Assembly (NCBI RefSeq): GCF_047308265.1 | Contig: NZ_JBKQWY010000001.1 | Coordinates: 620,001-684,000 of the forward strand | DNA: 64,000 nt | DNA from: Maricaulis sp047308265 | Lineage (GTDB): Bacteria > Pseudomonadota > Alphaproteobacteria > Caulobacterales > Maricaulaceae | Direction of reading: 5' to 3' | The notes under the pieces: generated by a model | The model's database searches: none | Seen by the model: the letters and a program-made list of their open reading frames with translations, nothing else | Told to the model about the DNA's origin: nothing | Shown: one piece after another, positions 40,219 through 48,424 of the stretch | Layout of the letters: each line of letters opens with the position of its first letter | Position numbering within the stretch: position 1 is the stretch's first letter | Program-made: the position numbers and the translations under genes

Positions 40219-43200
40219 GTGAAAGCACTTATCGAGAAAGAGCGCCTGCTGCGCTCGACCATGCTCGCTGGCTTCGCTGTCGTCGGCCTTGGCATTGCGC
40301 CGGCCTACGCGCAGGACGTCCAGCAGGTTCCTCAGCAAGAAGAGCAAGCTGAAACCGAAGATCGCATTGTGATCACCGGTTCGCGGATCGCTCGTTCGGC
40401 TACCAATGCACCGACGCCGCTGATCCAGCTCTCCGCCGACGACATTGTCATGTCCGGTGAGCCGAACGTGGTTGACTTCCTCGCTGACGTTCCGGCGCTG
40501 CAAGGCTCGGTCGTTCCGGAAGACACCACCGGTTCCAACCTGAACGACGGTGGCCTGTCACTCCTCAACCTGCGTCAACTCGGTTCCAACCGTACGCTGA
40601 CACTGGTCGACGGTCGTCGCCACGTCGGTTCCAGCCCGGGCTCCCTGGCTGTTGACGTCGACACCATTCCGTCGCTGCTGATCGAAAGCGTTGAAGTCAT
40701 CACCGGTGGTCAGTCCGCTGTTTATGGTGCTGATGCTGTCTCCGGTGTGGTCAACTTCATCCTACGTGATGATTTTGAAGGCATCGAAGTCGACGCCACA
40801 CTGTCGCAGATCAACCAGGACGGTCAGACCAACACACGTCTGTCGGCCATCTGGGGTGAGAACCTCATGGATGATCGCCTGAACGTCTACGTGTTCGGTG
40901 AGTATCAGGACACGGAAGAAGTTCTCGATTTCGATATTGACTGGCGTCGCGCGTCTCCGGGCCTGATCGGCAATGACAGCGACACGGCCGCAAATCCGTC
41001 CGATGGCGATTTTGACAGCATCCTGACCTATGGTCGTCGTGATGCCTTCTTCGCTCGCGGTGGTCTGCTGGTTCTTGCAGGTGGTGCTCCGGGTAGCGCC
41101 ACGAATGATCCGGATTCTCCGTTCTCCAACTGTACGGTTCCGTTTGGTTTCATTCCGTCCGCATGTCGTCCGGTTCGTGCCGACACGGGCAATGTCTATG
41201 CGTTCAACGCTGACGGCACGCCGCGGCCCTACGACTTTGGCACACTGCAGGACGGCAATGGCCTGTCCCGTCGTATCAGCGTGGGTGGTGACGGCCTGAA
41301 CTCCGGTACGGAATTCGGTCAGGGTTCGCGTATTCCGCGTTCCGAGGCAACCCGCTTCCAGGCCGGCCTGAACTTTGAGCTGAACTCCTACATCAACGTC
41401 TTTGCCGAAGCGAAACACGTTGAAGAAGAAACCTTCGACACCGGCCAGCCGACCTTCTGGCAGCTGACCCTGTGGGATGTCGGTTCCTTCTACACGGGTA
41501 ACTCCTTCTACCTGGACTACACCGATAACGCCTATGCCCTGCAAAGCGGCCTGGCCGATCTGATCAATAACCACGAGCGTACCATCTACGGCGCACCGAC
41601 GGCCACGTCGCCAAGTCAGCCGATCGGTACTGTTGCTGATCGTCGTGCCTATCTGGGCATGTTCGGTCCGTCTCGCTCGCAGCTCAATAATCGTGACCTG
41701 AACCGGTTCGTGATTGGCGCTGACGGTGTGGCACCGGACTTCGGCTTCCTGCACGACATCTCGTGGGAAGTCAGCTACACCTATGGTGAGATGAGCAACT
41801 CCAACCTGGAAACGGGTGTGGACATCACGCGCTTCCAGTATGCAGCGGACGCTGTTCTGGACGGCAGTGGCAATGTCGTTTGTCGCATCACGCGTGACAC
41901 GGCTCCGGGTGATCTGCCGGACGACGCGTTTGCCCGTGCTGCGATCGAAGATTGTACGCCTATCAATATCTTCGGTACCGACTTCCGCGCTGATGCGAAC
42001 CATCCGGAAGCAACAGGCGGTGGCGGCCGCACAGGTCTGACCGCAGAACAGGAAGAATACCTCCTGGCTTCGATCGAAGTGACCGACGAAAATCACCAGC
42101 GGAATTTCCTGGCCTTCGGTTCTGCCGAAACCTGGGATTTCTGGGGCGCAGGCGCCATCGGTGTGGCTCTGGGTTATGAATATCGTCGTGAAGAAACTCA
42201 GGGCACGGGTCGTGACCGCGATACTGCGGGTCGTAACCTCTTCCTGAACACGGGTCCGGACTTCCCGCAGGCATCGTACGAAACCAACGAAGTCTTCACC
42301 GAAGTTCGCGTGCCGCTGCTGGACAACCAGCTGTGGATGGATAGCGCTGAGATCTCCGGTGCCTACCGTTGGTCTGACTACACCACTGTGGGTGAAGTCG
42401 ACACGCTCAGCCTGCAGGCCTCTCTGCGTCCGACGGAAGATATCTTCTTCCGCGCGACCTATGGTGAAGCGACTCGGATCCCGAACCTGGGCGAAAACTT
42501 CCGTCCGGCGGTCCAAACCTTTGGTAACGGTCTGAACGATCCGTGTGATGCTGCGTTCATCCGCGGCCTGTCCGACGCCGCTGATCGTGCCGCTCTGCGT
42601 GCCAACTGTGTCGCAACGCTGCCGACGGGTTATGACCCGGGTACCGATACCGTCGGTACGGGTACGGAAATCGACTACACCTCCGGTATCCCGGGCTTTA
42701 ACCAGGGTAACCCGAACCTGGAACCGGAAGAGTCGACCTCCTATACCTTCGGTGTGGCTGTGACGCCGCGCTGGCTGCCGGCCTTCACCTTCACGGCTGA
42801 CTATTTCGACATCGAAATCGACAACGTCATCGCGTCGGTGTCGATCCAGCAGGCTCTGAACCAGTGTGTGGGTCTGGCAAGCGGTAATGTTGGTTCTGTG
42901 AACCCGGGCGCATGTTCGACCTTCGAGCGTACGGCTGTGCCGGTGATCTCGCAGCAGCCGGCTTATGGTATCCACACCTTCATTCAGGGTTCCCTGAACT
43001 ATGCTGGTCTGGAAACCCGCGGTATCGATTTCACCTCCACCTACGGATTTGAAACCGATCGTCTCGGCGATTTCGACTGGACACTGCGTGGCACCTATCT
43101 CATCGAGAACAACTCCTTCACCAACATCGCTGTGCCGGGTGAAGAGACTGCGAACGATAGTTCCACGGGTGAAGCTCACGTGCGCTTCCTGTCCACCGTT

Positions 43201-43506
43201 TCGTGGCAGCCGCGTGAAGACCTGATCCTCGCGTGGGATTGGGACTGGCAGTCCTCGCAAGAGATCATCGACGAAGACGACTGGCGTCAAAACCCGGATG
43301 GCCGTGAATTCAAATACACGACCACCGGCGACTTCAGCCAGCACGACTTCACGGTTCGCTATCTGCCGACCGATGATCTCACCCTGCGTGCGGGTGTTGT
43401 GAACGCCTTTGATGCCGAGCCGGCTCCGTGGCTGGGTACGACGACCGCTGACAACTTCGACTTCTGGGGTCGTCGCTTCTTCGTTGGCGTGAATATCCGC
43501 CACTAA
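40219..43506 (+). CDS. Large TonB-dependent receptor
   Basis: An outer-membrane receptor of about 1095 residues. A signal peptide (LLRSTMLAGFAVVGLGIAPA then YAQ) precedes a Gln/Glu-rich linker and TonB box-like DRIVITGSRIAR. The plug domain follows: SGEPNVVDFLADVPALQG, NLRQLGSNRTLTLVDGRRHV, IESVEVITGGQSAVYGADAV, SGVVNFILRDDFEG. The rest is a 22-strand barrel with very long loops, ending in GRRFFVGVNIRH. Codon use is strikingly biased to GGT, CGT, CTG, TTC and AAC compared with neighbours, implying strong expression. The GTG at 40219 has GGGGT upstream; a GTG at 40186 would add 11 residues. The substrate is unknown; this architecture is typical of sugar or oligomer receptors of marine Caulobacterales. 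A strong terminator follows. Confidence 0.9.
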   Translation: MKALIEKERLLRSTMLAGFAVVGLGIAPAYAQDVQQVPQQEEQAETEDRIVITGSRIARSATNAPTPLIQLSADDIVMSGEPNVVDFLADVPALQGSVVPEDTTGSNLNDGGLSLLNLRQLGSNRTLTLVDGRRHVGSSPGSLAVDVDTIPSLLIESVEVITGGQSAVYGADAVSGVVNFILRDDFEGIEVDATLSQINQDGQTNTRLSAIWGENLMDDRLNVYVFGEYQDTEEVLDFDIDWRRASPGLIGNDSDTAANPSDGDFDSILTYGRRDAFFARGGLLVLAGGAPGSATNDPDSPFSNCTVPFGFIPSACRPVRADTGNVYAFNADGTPRPYDFGTLQDGNGLSRRISVGGDGLNSGTEFGQGSRIPRSEATRFQAGLNFELNSYINVFAEAKHVEEETFDTGQPTFWQLTLWDVGSFYTGNSFYLDYTDNAYALQSGLADLINNHERTIYGAPTATSPSQPIGTVADRRAYLGMFGPSRSQLNNRDLNRFVIGADGVAPDFGFLHDISWEVSYTYGEMSNSNLETGVDITRFQYAADAVLDGSGNVVCRITRDTAPGDLPDDAFARAAIEDCTPINIFGTDFRADANHPEATGGGGRTGLTAEQEEYLLASIEVTDENHQRNFLAFGSAETWDFWGAGAIGVALGYEYRREETQGTGRDRDTAGRNLFLNTGPDFPQASYETNEVFTEVRVPLLDNQLWMDSAEISGAYRWSDYTTVGEVDTLSLQASLRPTEDIFFRATYGEATRIPNLGENFRPAVQTFGNGLNDPCDAAFIRGLSDAADRAALRANCVATLPTGYDPGTDTVGTGTEIDYTSGIPGFNQGNPNLEPEESTSYTFGVAVTPRWLPAFTFTADYFDIEIDNVIASVSIQQALNQCVGLASGNVGSVNPGACSTFERTAVPVISQQPAYGIHTFIQGSLNYAGLETRGIDFTSTYGFETDRLGDFDWTLRGTYLIENNSFTNIAVPGEETANDSSTGEAHVRFLSTVSWQPREDLILAWDWDWQSSQEIIDEDDWRQNPDGREFKYTTTGDFSQHDFTVRYLPTDDLTLRAGVVNAFDAEPAPWLGTTTADNFDFWGRRFFVGVNIRH

Positions 43507-43529
43507 GATATCGGTCTTCCGATTTAGGG

Positions 43530-43563
43530 ATGGGCCCGCTCGTTGAGCGGGCCCATTTCTTTT
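43530..43563 (+). terminator. Strong terminator of the large TonB receptor gene
   Basis: A perfect 12-bp stem (ATGGGCCCGCTC with GAGCGGGCCCAT) and a 3-base loop are followed by TTCTTTT, 23 bases after the stop. Confidence 0.93.
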
Positions 43564-43658
43564 GGGCCGAGGGATGGAACAAGGGTCACCCCGACGCGGT
43601 GACATCGTATGGCGTGCACCGACCGAAGACGGGTGGTGTCAAACTTTCCAGGACAAGG

Positions 43659-43672
43659 TGGAGCATGCTCCA
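43659..43672. repeat. 14-bp perfect palindrome
   Basis: TGGAGCATGCTCCA is fully self-complementary and lies between two convergent terminators. It could be a protein-binding site; no function is assigned. Confidence 0.5.
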
Positions 43673-43674
43673 TG

Positions 43675-43705
43675 AAAAACGCGCCCGCTGAGCCAGCGAG
43701 CGCGT
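43675..43705 (-). terminator. Terminator of cpdR
   Basis: On the minus strand a 12-bp stem (ACGCGCTCGCTG with CAGCGGGCGCGT, one G-U pair) and a 3-base loop are followed by TTTT. It begins 28 bases after the cpdR stop. Confidence 0.9.
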
Positions 43706-43732
43706 ACCTGAGAGTACCGAATGTCTTGCAGA

Positions 43733-44098
43733 CTAGGCCGCCATGACCTTGGCGACTTCATCCACCAGTTCGCGCAGATGGAAGGGTTTGGACAACACCT
43801 TCGCATTGGTGGGTGCGCCGGACCCGGGGTTCAGGGCGACCGCGGCAAAGCCTGTAATGAACATGATCTTGAGGGCCGGATCGACTTCAGCGGCGCGTCG
43901 CGCTAGCTCGATACCATCCACACCCGGCATGACAATATCGGTCAGCAACAGGTCATAACGCGCGGGTTCCTCTCCGACAGCGTCCAGACCCTCTTCACCA
44001 TCCGAGCAGACTGTGACGTCATGTCCAGCACGTTTCAGCGCCTTGGCGAGGAAATCGCGCATCGAATCATCGTCTTCGGCCAGGAGAATTTTTGCCAT
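43733..44098 (-). CDS. cpdR: CpdR, single-domain response regulator of ClpXP proteolysis
   Basis: A 121-residue receiver-only protein. Its sequence closely follows CpdR of Caulobacter: MAKILLAEDDDSMRDFLAKA, the phosphorylation site D54 in LLTDIVMPGVDGIELARRAA, and the C-terminal IMFITGFAAVAL and NAKVLSKPFHLRELV. Unphosphorylated CpdR primes ClpXP for degradation of cell-cycle substrates; phosphorylation by the CckA-ChpT relay blocks this. A GAGGTGG site lies before the ATG at 44098. The adjacent, divergent N-formylglutamate amidohydrolase gene is, to my knowledge, a conserved neighbour. Confidence 0.95.
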   Translation of the reverse strand: MAKILLAEDDDSMRDFLAKALKRAGHDVTVCSDGEEGLDAVGEEPARYDLLLTDIVMPGVDGIELARRAAEVDPALKIMFITGFAAVALNPGSGAPTNAKVLSKPFHLRELVDEVAKVMAA

Positions 44099-44214
44099 GT
44101 TTTCGTTCCACCTCAATCGAACTCATTTGGCACCGGTATAACAGGCCAAGGTAAAAGCGGACTGAACAGGCCTGTTGCCTTGACCGGGTGAGTGCAGCTG
44201 ATCACTGTCAAAAC

Positions 44215-45153
44215 ATGACCTCTTCTCAGAATAAGCCAATCTCAGCCGGGTCCCAAGACAATTCGGCCACTGCTCCGTGTGAGGCGGGGGGGCGGCATGG
44301 CTCGGCCTATCGGATCGCCGATGTGGTCGAAGTGCATCCGGCGCGCTGTGATGAGGTGCCGGTGCTGCTGAGTTCACCACATTCCGGCAGACACTACGAG
44401 CCGGAGCTGTGTGACCAGACCATGCAGCCGCACTTGCTCCTTCGGCGTTCAGAAGACGCCTATGTGGATCAGCTTATCGAAACGGCTCCCGACTGGGGCG
44501 CGATGACCGTGTCCGCGCTGTTCCCGCGGGTGTTTGTGGATGTAAACCGGGCGCGGTGGGAGCTTGATCCGGACATGTTCCGGGAACGTCTGCCCGATTA
44601 TGTAGATACACAAAGTCCACGCGCCCTGTCCGGTCTGGGTGTGGTGCCGCGTATCGCCGCTGATGGTCGGCCGCTTTACCGTTCCCGTCTTCGCTTTTCG
44701 GAGGTCGAACGGCGGATCGCCCAATACTATACGCCCTATCACGACACGCTGACGCAAGAATTGGAGCGTCTCAAGAACCGGTTCGGTTTCGTGATCCTGC
44801 TCGATGTACACTCCATGCCGTCGCGGTCGGCCAGGGGGCTGGATTTCGTGCTCGGGGATCGACACGGGCAATCCTGTTCGCCAGAGCTTGTTTCGGCCTG
44901 TGAAACCCTGCTGCGAGCGCGCGAGTTCGTTACAGTTCGGAACACTCCCTATGCCGGTGGACACACCACCGAGGCCTATGGTCGTCCCGACCAGGGCGTC
45001 CATGTCTTGCAGCTGGAGATAAACCGGGGGCTGTATCTGGACGAAAACCAGGTCGTAATGCGTTCGGTCGCAACTCGATTCTGCGATGAATTCCCTAATT
45101 TCATCAAAGACTTTTGCCAATTTGATTGGACTCAACACCTGTCGTCATATTAA
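44215..45153 (+). CDS. N-formylglutamate amidohydrolase
   Basis: A protein of about 312 residues of the N-formylglutamate amidohydrolase (HutG-like/DUF N-formylglutamate) family. Visible zinc-site motifs are VLLSSPHSGRHY, the R-R-S-E-D region with DAYVDQLIE, LLDVHSMPSR and TPYAGGHTTEAYGRP, followed by VHVLQLEINRGLYLDE. These catalyse hydrolysis of N-formyl-L-glutamate to glutamate and formate in histidine or other amino-acid breakdown. The ATG at 44215 is used; a GTG at 44188 would add nine residues and neither has a clear ribosome site. Divergent from cpdR. Confidence 0.9.
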   Translation: MTSSQNKPISAGSQDNSATAPCEAGGRHGSAYRIADVVEVHPARCDEVPVLLSSPHSGRHYEPELCDQTMQPHLLLRRSEDAYVDQLIETAPDWGAMTVSALFPRVFVDVNRARWELDPDMFRERLPDYVDTQSPRALSGLGVVPRIAADGRPLYRSRLRFSEVERRIAQYYTPYHDTLTQELERLKNRFGFVILLDVHSMPSRSARGLDFVLGDRHGQSCSPELVSACETLLRAREFVTVRNTPYAGGHTTEAYGRPDQGVHVLQLEINRGLYLDENQVVMRSVATRFCDEFPNFIKDFCQFDWTQHLSSY

Positions 45154-45270
45154 TGCCCTTATCCAGCGAAGACTGGATGATGCCTTCGCCCGGCACGCGC
45201 TTTGCTCCCTTCAAGGGTGTGCGTCTCAAAGCGGCGCACTTTGAAACGCGAAAATTGGCGGCGAGTAGTT

Positions 45271-45663
45271 ATGACGAATGAAATTGATCTTCATGTGGGC
45301 AAGCGGCTCCGCCGTCGGCGGCGTTTGCTGGGCCTGACCCAACAGCAACTGGCGGAATCGGTCGGTATCCGTTTCCAGCAGATCCAGAAATATGAGTGTG
45401 GCGCCAATCGTGTCAGCGCCAGCCGGCTCTTTGAGCTGGCCGAGTCGCTCGACGTGCCGGTTCAGTATTTTTACGAAGGCCTGTCGCGACGCGATACGGA
45501 CAATGTGGATGAGGAAGGCGCGCTGGCGGCGGATATTCTGTCCCAGAAGGAAACCGTCGATCTGATCCGGGCCTATTACCGATTGGGTGAGCGCCCGCGT
45601 AAACGCCTGCTCGAACTGGCCAAATCCCTTCAGCCGGAAGAACCGGCCAATGATGCGGCCTGA
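45271..45663 (+). CDS. XRE-family transcriptional regulator
   Basis: A 130-residue regulator. Residues 8-65 form a Cro/CI helix-turn-helix: VGKRLRRRRRLLGLTQQQLA, ESVGIRFQQIQKYECGANRV, SASRLFELAESLDVPVQYFY. The 60-residue C-terminal part (DEEGALAADILSQKETVDLI and RAYYRLGERPRKRLLELAKS) is helical and typical of a family conserved through alphaproteobacteria. The start at 45271 gives the usual MTNEIDLHVGKRL opening. Placed between the amidohydrolase and hisN genes on the same strand. Target genes unknown. Confidence 0.88.
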   Translation: MTNEIDLHVGKRLRRRRRLLGLTQQQLAESVGIRFQQIQKYECGANRVSASRLFELAESLDVPVQYFYEGLSRRDTDNVDEEGALAADILSQKETVDLIRAYYRLGERPRKRLLELAKSLQPEEPANDAA

Positions 45664-45764
45664 TAGTTTCGGTCGGGGGACCGCTGAGACCTGACAGCCT
45701 CCCGGCTGCAGGTCTTGATAAACGCGTCTGGCACGACCGCCGTGGTCATGCTAGGCGCGTTGTC

Positions 45765-46562
45765 ATGTCTGGCTATGCTCTCAACGACGATCTCATCCTG
45801 GCGCACCGATTGGCCGATGCGGCCCGGACCGCCATCCAACCTTTCTTTCGCAATGGTCTCGATGTCACCAATAAGCTGAGTGACGGTTTCGATCCGGTCA
45901 CCCAGGCCGACAGGGCCAGCGAAACGGTGATGCGACAGATCCTGGAAGAGGAACGGCCCGATGATGGGGTGATCGGCGAAGAGTTTGCGTCGCGCCCCTC
46001 CCGGAATGGGCGCAACTGGGTCCTTGATCCCATTGACGGCACGCGGGCCTTTATCACCGGCCTGCCCAGCTGGATGGTTCTGATTGCCCTGTCTGTCGAT
46101 CACGAGCCCGTTTTGGGTGTGGCCGACCAGCCCTTCACGCGAGAGCGCTTCAGTGGGTCCAGCCTGGGCGGGCTGTGGCGGCGCGATGCCGATCAAAGCG
46201 TGTTGCGCAGCCGCAAGACGACCCAGCTGGACATGGCCTATATCTCTACAACTGATCCCGGGCTTTTCGAGGGTGCAGAGATTTCGGCGTTCGAACGGGT
46301 TCGGGCACACTGTCGTCTGTGCCGCTACGGTCTGGACGCCTACGCCTATTCCATGCTCGCTCTGGGCGGTCTGGATGCTGTGATTGAAAGCGGGTTGAAA
46401 CCGTTTGATATCCAGGCCCTGATCCCCATTGTTCGCGCGTCGGGCGGGGTGATCACGGACTGGCGCGGTGGCTCCGCCGCAGACGGTGGCCAGGTGGTTG
46501 CGGCTGCGAGCGCGGCCTTGCACGCTGAGATCCTGGAACATCTCGCCGATGCGGCCGTCTGA
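45765..46562 (+). CDS. hisN: Histidinol-phosphatase of inositol-monophosphatase type
   Basis: A 265-residue Mg-dependent phosphatase. The metal-binding motifs are GEEF (about 66-69), WVLDPIDGTRAFITGLP, and the late GLKPFDIQALIPIVRASGGVITDW. The D-P-I-D-G-T-R-A-F-I signature is that of HisN and not of generic SuhB (which has G-T-x-N-F). HisN removes phosphate from histidinol phosphate in histidine synthesis. Single gene with a bidirectional terminator after it. Confidence 0.9.
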   Translation: MSGYALNDDLILAHRLADAARTAIQPFFRNGLDVTNKLSDGFDPVTQADRASETVMRQILEEERPDDGVIGEEFASRPSRNGRNWVLDPIDGTRAFITGLPSWMVLIALSVDHEPVLGVADQPFTRERFSGSSLGGLWRRDADQSVLRSRKTTQLDMAYISTTDPGLFEGAEISAFERVRAHCRLCRYGLDAYAYSMLALGGLDAVIESGLKPFDIQALIPIVRASGGVITDWRGGSAADGGQVVAAASAALHAEILEHLADAAV

Positions 46563-46590
46563 CGAGGTACGACAGTCAATGAGACACAAA

Positions 46591-46619
46591 AAAGCCGACC
46601 GAAGGGAACGGTCGGCTTT
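46591..46619. terminator. Bidirectional terminator between hisN and the secreted methyltransferase gene
   Basis: A perfect 11-bp stem (AAAGCCGACCG with CGGTCGGCTTT), loop of 7. On the minus strand it is followed by TTTTTGTG, a good U-tract; on the plus strand the tail is weak. Confidence 0.88.
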
Positions 46620-46639
46620 CATGCGGTGACTACGCGAGT

Positions 46640-47596
46640 TTATTCGGCGTCAGCCTCAGCCTCAGGGGTCTCGACGGGCTTGCGGAACAACAGCGTCATG
46701 CGGTCGCTTTCGCCGATGGCATCATAGGCCTCACGATCAAAATCCTCAGCCGGCTCTTCGCCGCGATTGGCGGAGACACGGACCGGCGGAAGGGTCCAGA
46801 CGCCAAACGGGTGGTCGGCCGTGTCAGCGGGATTGGCATTGATCTCGGACGCGCTGACCAGCTCAAACCCGGCATCTTCGGCCATTGAGATGACATAGGC
46901 CTGGTGGACATAACCGGATCCGGCGCGCGGATCCTGTTCACGGGTTTCCGGCAGACGGTGTTCGACAACACCCAGAACGCCGCCCGGCTTCAGTGCGGTG
47001 TAGAAATCCGCGAAGGCCTTGTCGGCCCAGCCGCCCATCATCCAGTTATGCACATTGCGGAAAGAGAGGACGGCATCGGCAGTGCCCGCCTCGACCAGTT
47101 CACCGGTGGTCTCACCGAATTCAGCCATCACGATCTCGCCATACAGCGCCGTGTCCGCCCGGTTCTCGATGAAGCGCGTGCGCGAATTGCGACGATATTC
47201 GCTTTCGGTATCAGCCTCGAAGTGGGCTGCGATATAAGTGCCGCCATTGGCTGCCGTCCACGGTGCGAGGACATCGGCATACCAGCCGCCGCCCGGCCAG
47301 ATCTCGATCACGGTGGAGGCCGGGTCGACCTCAAAGAAGGCCAGGGTTTCAGCCGGATTGCGCCAATTGTCCCGGGTCGCGGCTTCGGTGCGCCAGTCTC
47401 CTGCCAGAACGGTCGCGATCTCAGCATTGGAGGCAGTCGTCTCGGTTTCGGCCGGAGCCTCCATCGTGTCCGTGGACGTATCGACGGATGTTTCCGCGGC
47501 AGGCTCGTCTGAGGCCGGAGCCTCGGTTTCAGTAGCCGGTGAGCAGGCAACAGCCAGCCCCGTAGCGGCCAGGATGGCCAAGCGTGACGTCAGCAT
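46640..47596 (-). CDS. Lipoprotein with SAM-methyltransferase-like domain (COG4798 type)
   Basis: A 318-residue protein. The N-terminus is a lipoprotein signal (MLTSRLAILAATGLAVACSP, lipobox with cysteine at 18), followed by a Thr/Glu/Ala-rich linker of about 45 residues. The domain has VIEIWPGGGWYADVLAP as its motif I (D/E-x-x-P-G-G-G) and LKPGGVLGVVEHRLPET as motif III. This is the COG4798 predicted-methyltransferase family, whose members are typically exported. SAM is not expected outside the cytosol, so the activity is unclear. GGGGAGAG precedes the ATG at 47596. Divergent from hsp20. Confidence 0.82.
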   Translation of the reverse strand: MLTSRLAILAATGLAVACSPATETEAPASDEPAAETSVDTSTDTMEAPAETETTASNAEIATVLAGDWRTEAATRDNWRNPAETLAFFEVDPASTVIEIWPGGGWYADVLAPWTAANGGTYIAAHFEADTESEYRRNSRTRFIENRADTALYGEIVMAEFGETTGELVEAGTADAVLSFRNVHNWMMGGWADKAFADFYTALKPGGVLGVVEHRLPETREQDPRAGSGYVHQAYVISMAEDAGFELVSASEINANPADTADHPFGVWTLPPVRVSANRGEEPAEDFDREAYDAIGESDRMTLLFRKPVETPEAEADAE

Positions 47597-47664
47597 TTCG
47601 AACTCTCCCCATGAGGTTTGGTCAACAGTCCTAGCCAAGGTTGAGGCGGGTTTCAATCATTCCC

Positions 47665-47693
47665 CTTGCACCGGAGGCAATCGCTCCCCATCT
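47665..47693 (+). promoter_or_regulatory. RpoH (sigma-32) type promoter of hsp20
   Basis: CTTGCA at 47665-47670 and CCCCATCT at 47686-47693 with a 15-base spacer (CTTG to C, 17 bases) match the heat-shock promoter consensus. The predicted start leaves a leader of about 125 bases before hsp20. Confidence 0.75.
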
Positions 47694-47799
47694 GATCGGT
47701 ACGGGTCGCCGAACGGGGCCCGAGGGTCTGGCCGGGACGATATGTACGGGCAGAGCCGAACCGTCGCGCGACCCACTCGGGTCGGCACCATTCAAAACG

Positions 47800-47819
47800 C
47801 TATCGCTTCGAAAGGATAG
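47800..47819 (+). promoter_or_regulatory. ROSE-like RNA thermometer hairpin over the hsp20 ribosome site
   Basis: CTATC-G-CTT pairs with AAG-GATAG around a CGA loop, leaving one bulged G opposite the Shine-Dalgarno AAGGA. The paired arm contains TCGCT, fitting the ROSE motif UYGCU. The hairpin ends five bases before the ATG, so it should block initiation until melted by heat. A further hairpin (CGACCC/GGGTCG) lies upstream near 47769-47784. Confidence 0.72.
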
Positions 47820-47824
47820 ACAGA

Positions 47825-48301
47825 ATGAGAACCGTAGATTTCACCCCCCTGTATCGCTCGATTGTGGGATTCGACCGTCTCGCCGACATGATGGACAGCG
47901 CCTCTAAGGCCGAGTCCCAAGGTTATCCCCCCTACAATATTCAACATGTCGATGAAGACGCTTACCTGATCGAGCTGGCCGTGGCCGGTTTTGGCGAGGA
48001 TGATCTGACTGTCGAGGTCCAGCAGAACGTGCTGACGATCTCCGGACGGATCGCGCCACGTGATGAGGCTGAGGCCCGCCGCTATCTCCATCGCGGAATT
48101 GCCGAGCGTGCGTTCGAGCGGCGCTTCCATTTGGCAGATCATGTGGAAGTCACCGCAGCCGATCTTCGCAATGGTCTCCTGCGTGTGTCCCTGGTCCGTG
48201 AACTGCCCGAGGCTGTGAAGCCCAAACGCATTCACATCGGAACCGATGGCGAAACGCCGACCGCAAAGCTCATCAAGGGCGGAAAAACCGAAGCAGCCTG
48301 A
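47825..48301 (+). CDS. Hsp20 family small heat-shock protein
   Basis: A 158-residue alpha-crystallin-type chaperone that holds unfolding proteins for DnaK/ClpB. Residues 35-130 form the alpha-crystallin domain: PPYNIQHVDEDAYLIELAVA, GFGEDDLTVEVQQNVLTISG, then the dimer loop, RAFERRFHLADHVEVTAADL and the strand GLLRVSLVRELPE. The C-terminal IxI-type anchor reads KRIHIGTD. Resembles IbpA and the alphaproteobacterial class A group. Regulated by an RpoH-type promoter and a thermometer hairpin in its leader; strong terminator afterwards. Confidence 0.95.
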   Translation: MRTVDFTPLYRSIVGFDRLADMMDSASKAESQGYPPYNIQHVDEDAYLIELAVAGFGEDDLTVEVQQNVLTISGRIAPRDEAEARRYLHRGIAERAFERRFHLADHVEVTAADLRNGLLRVSLVRELPEAVKPKRIHIGTDGETPTAKLIKGGKTEAA

Positions 48302-48347
48302 CCCGACCCGGGCTGTTTAGACTGACCCCCGATTTGTCTCCTCTGGG

Positions 48348-48376
48348 AAGGGTGGTGCCATTGGCGCCACCCTTTT
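48348..48376 (+). terminator. Terminator after hsp20
   Basis: A 12-bp stem (AAGGGTGGTGCC with GGCGCCACCCTT, one G-U pair) and a 3-base loop ATT are followed by TT. It lies 47 bases beyond the stop. Confidence 0.82.
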
Positions 48377-48424
48377 CATTTGGAACGACTTTAGTGAATG
48401 GTTTGGAGGATCCGGACGACGCCA

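Noticed and set aside
40762..43605. 947-codon open frame antisense to the large TonB receptor
   Set aside because: It mirrors the strong codon bias of the plus-strand gene, shows no domain or signal peptide, and has the repetitive Thr/Val/Arg content of a reverse-strand shadow.
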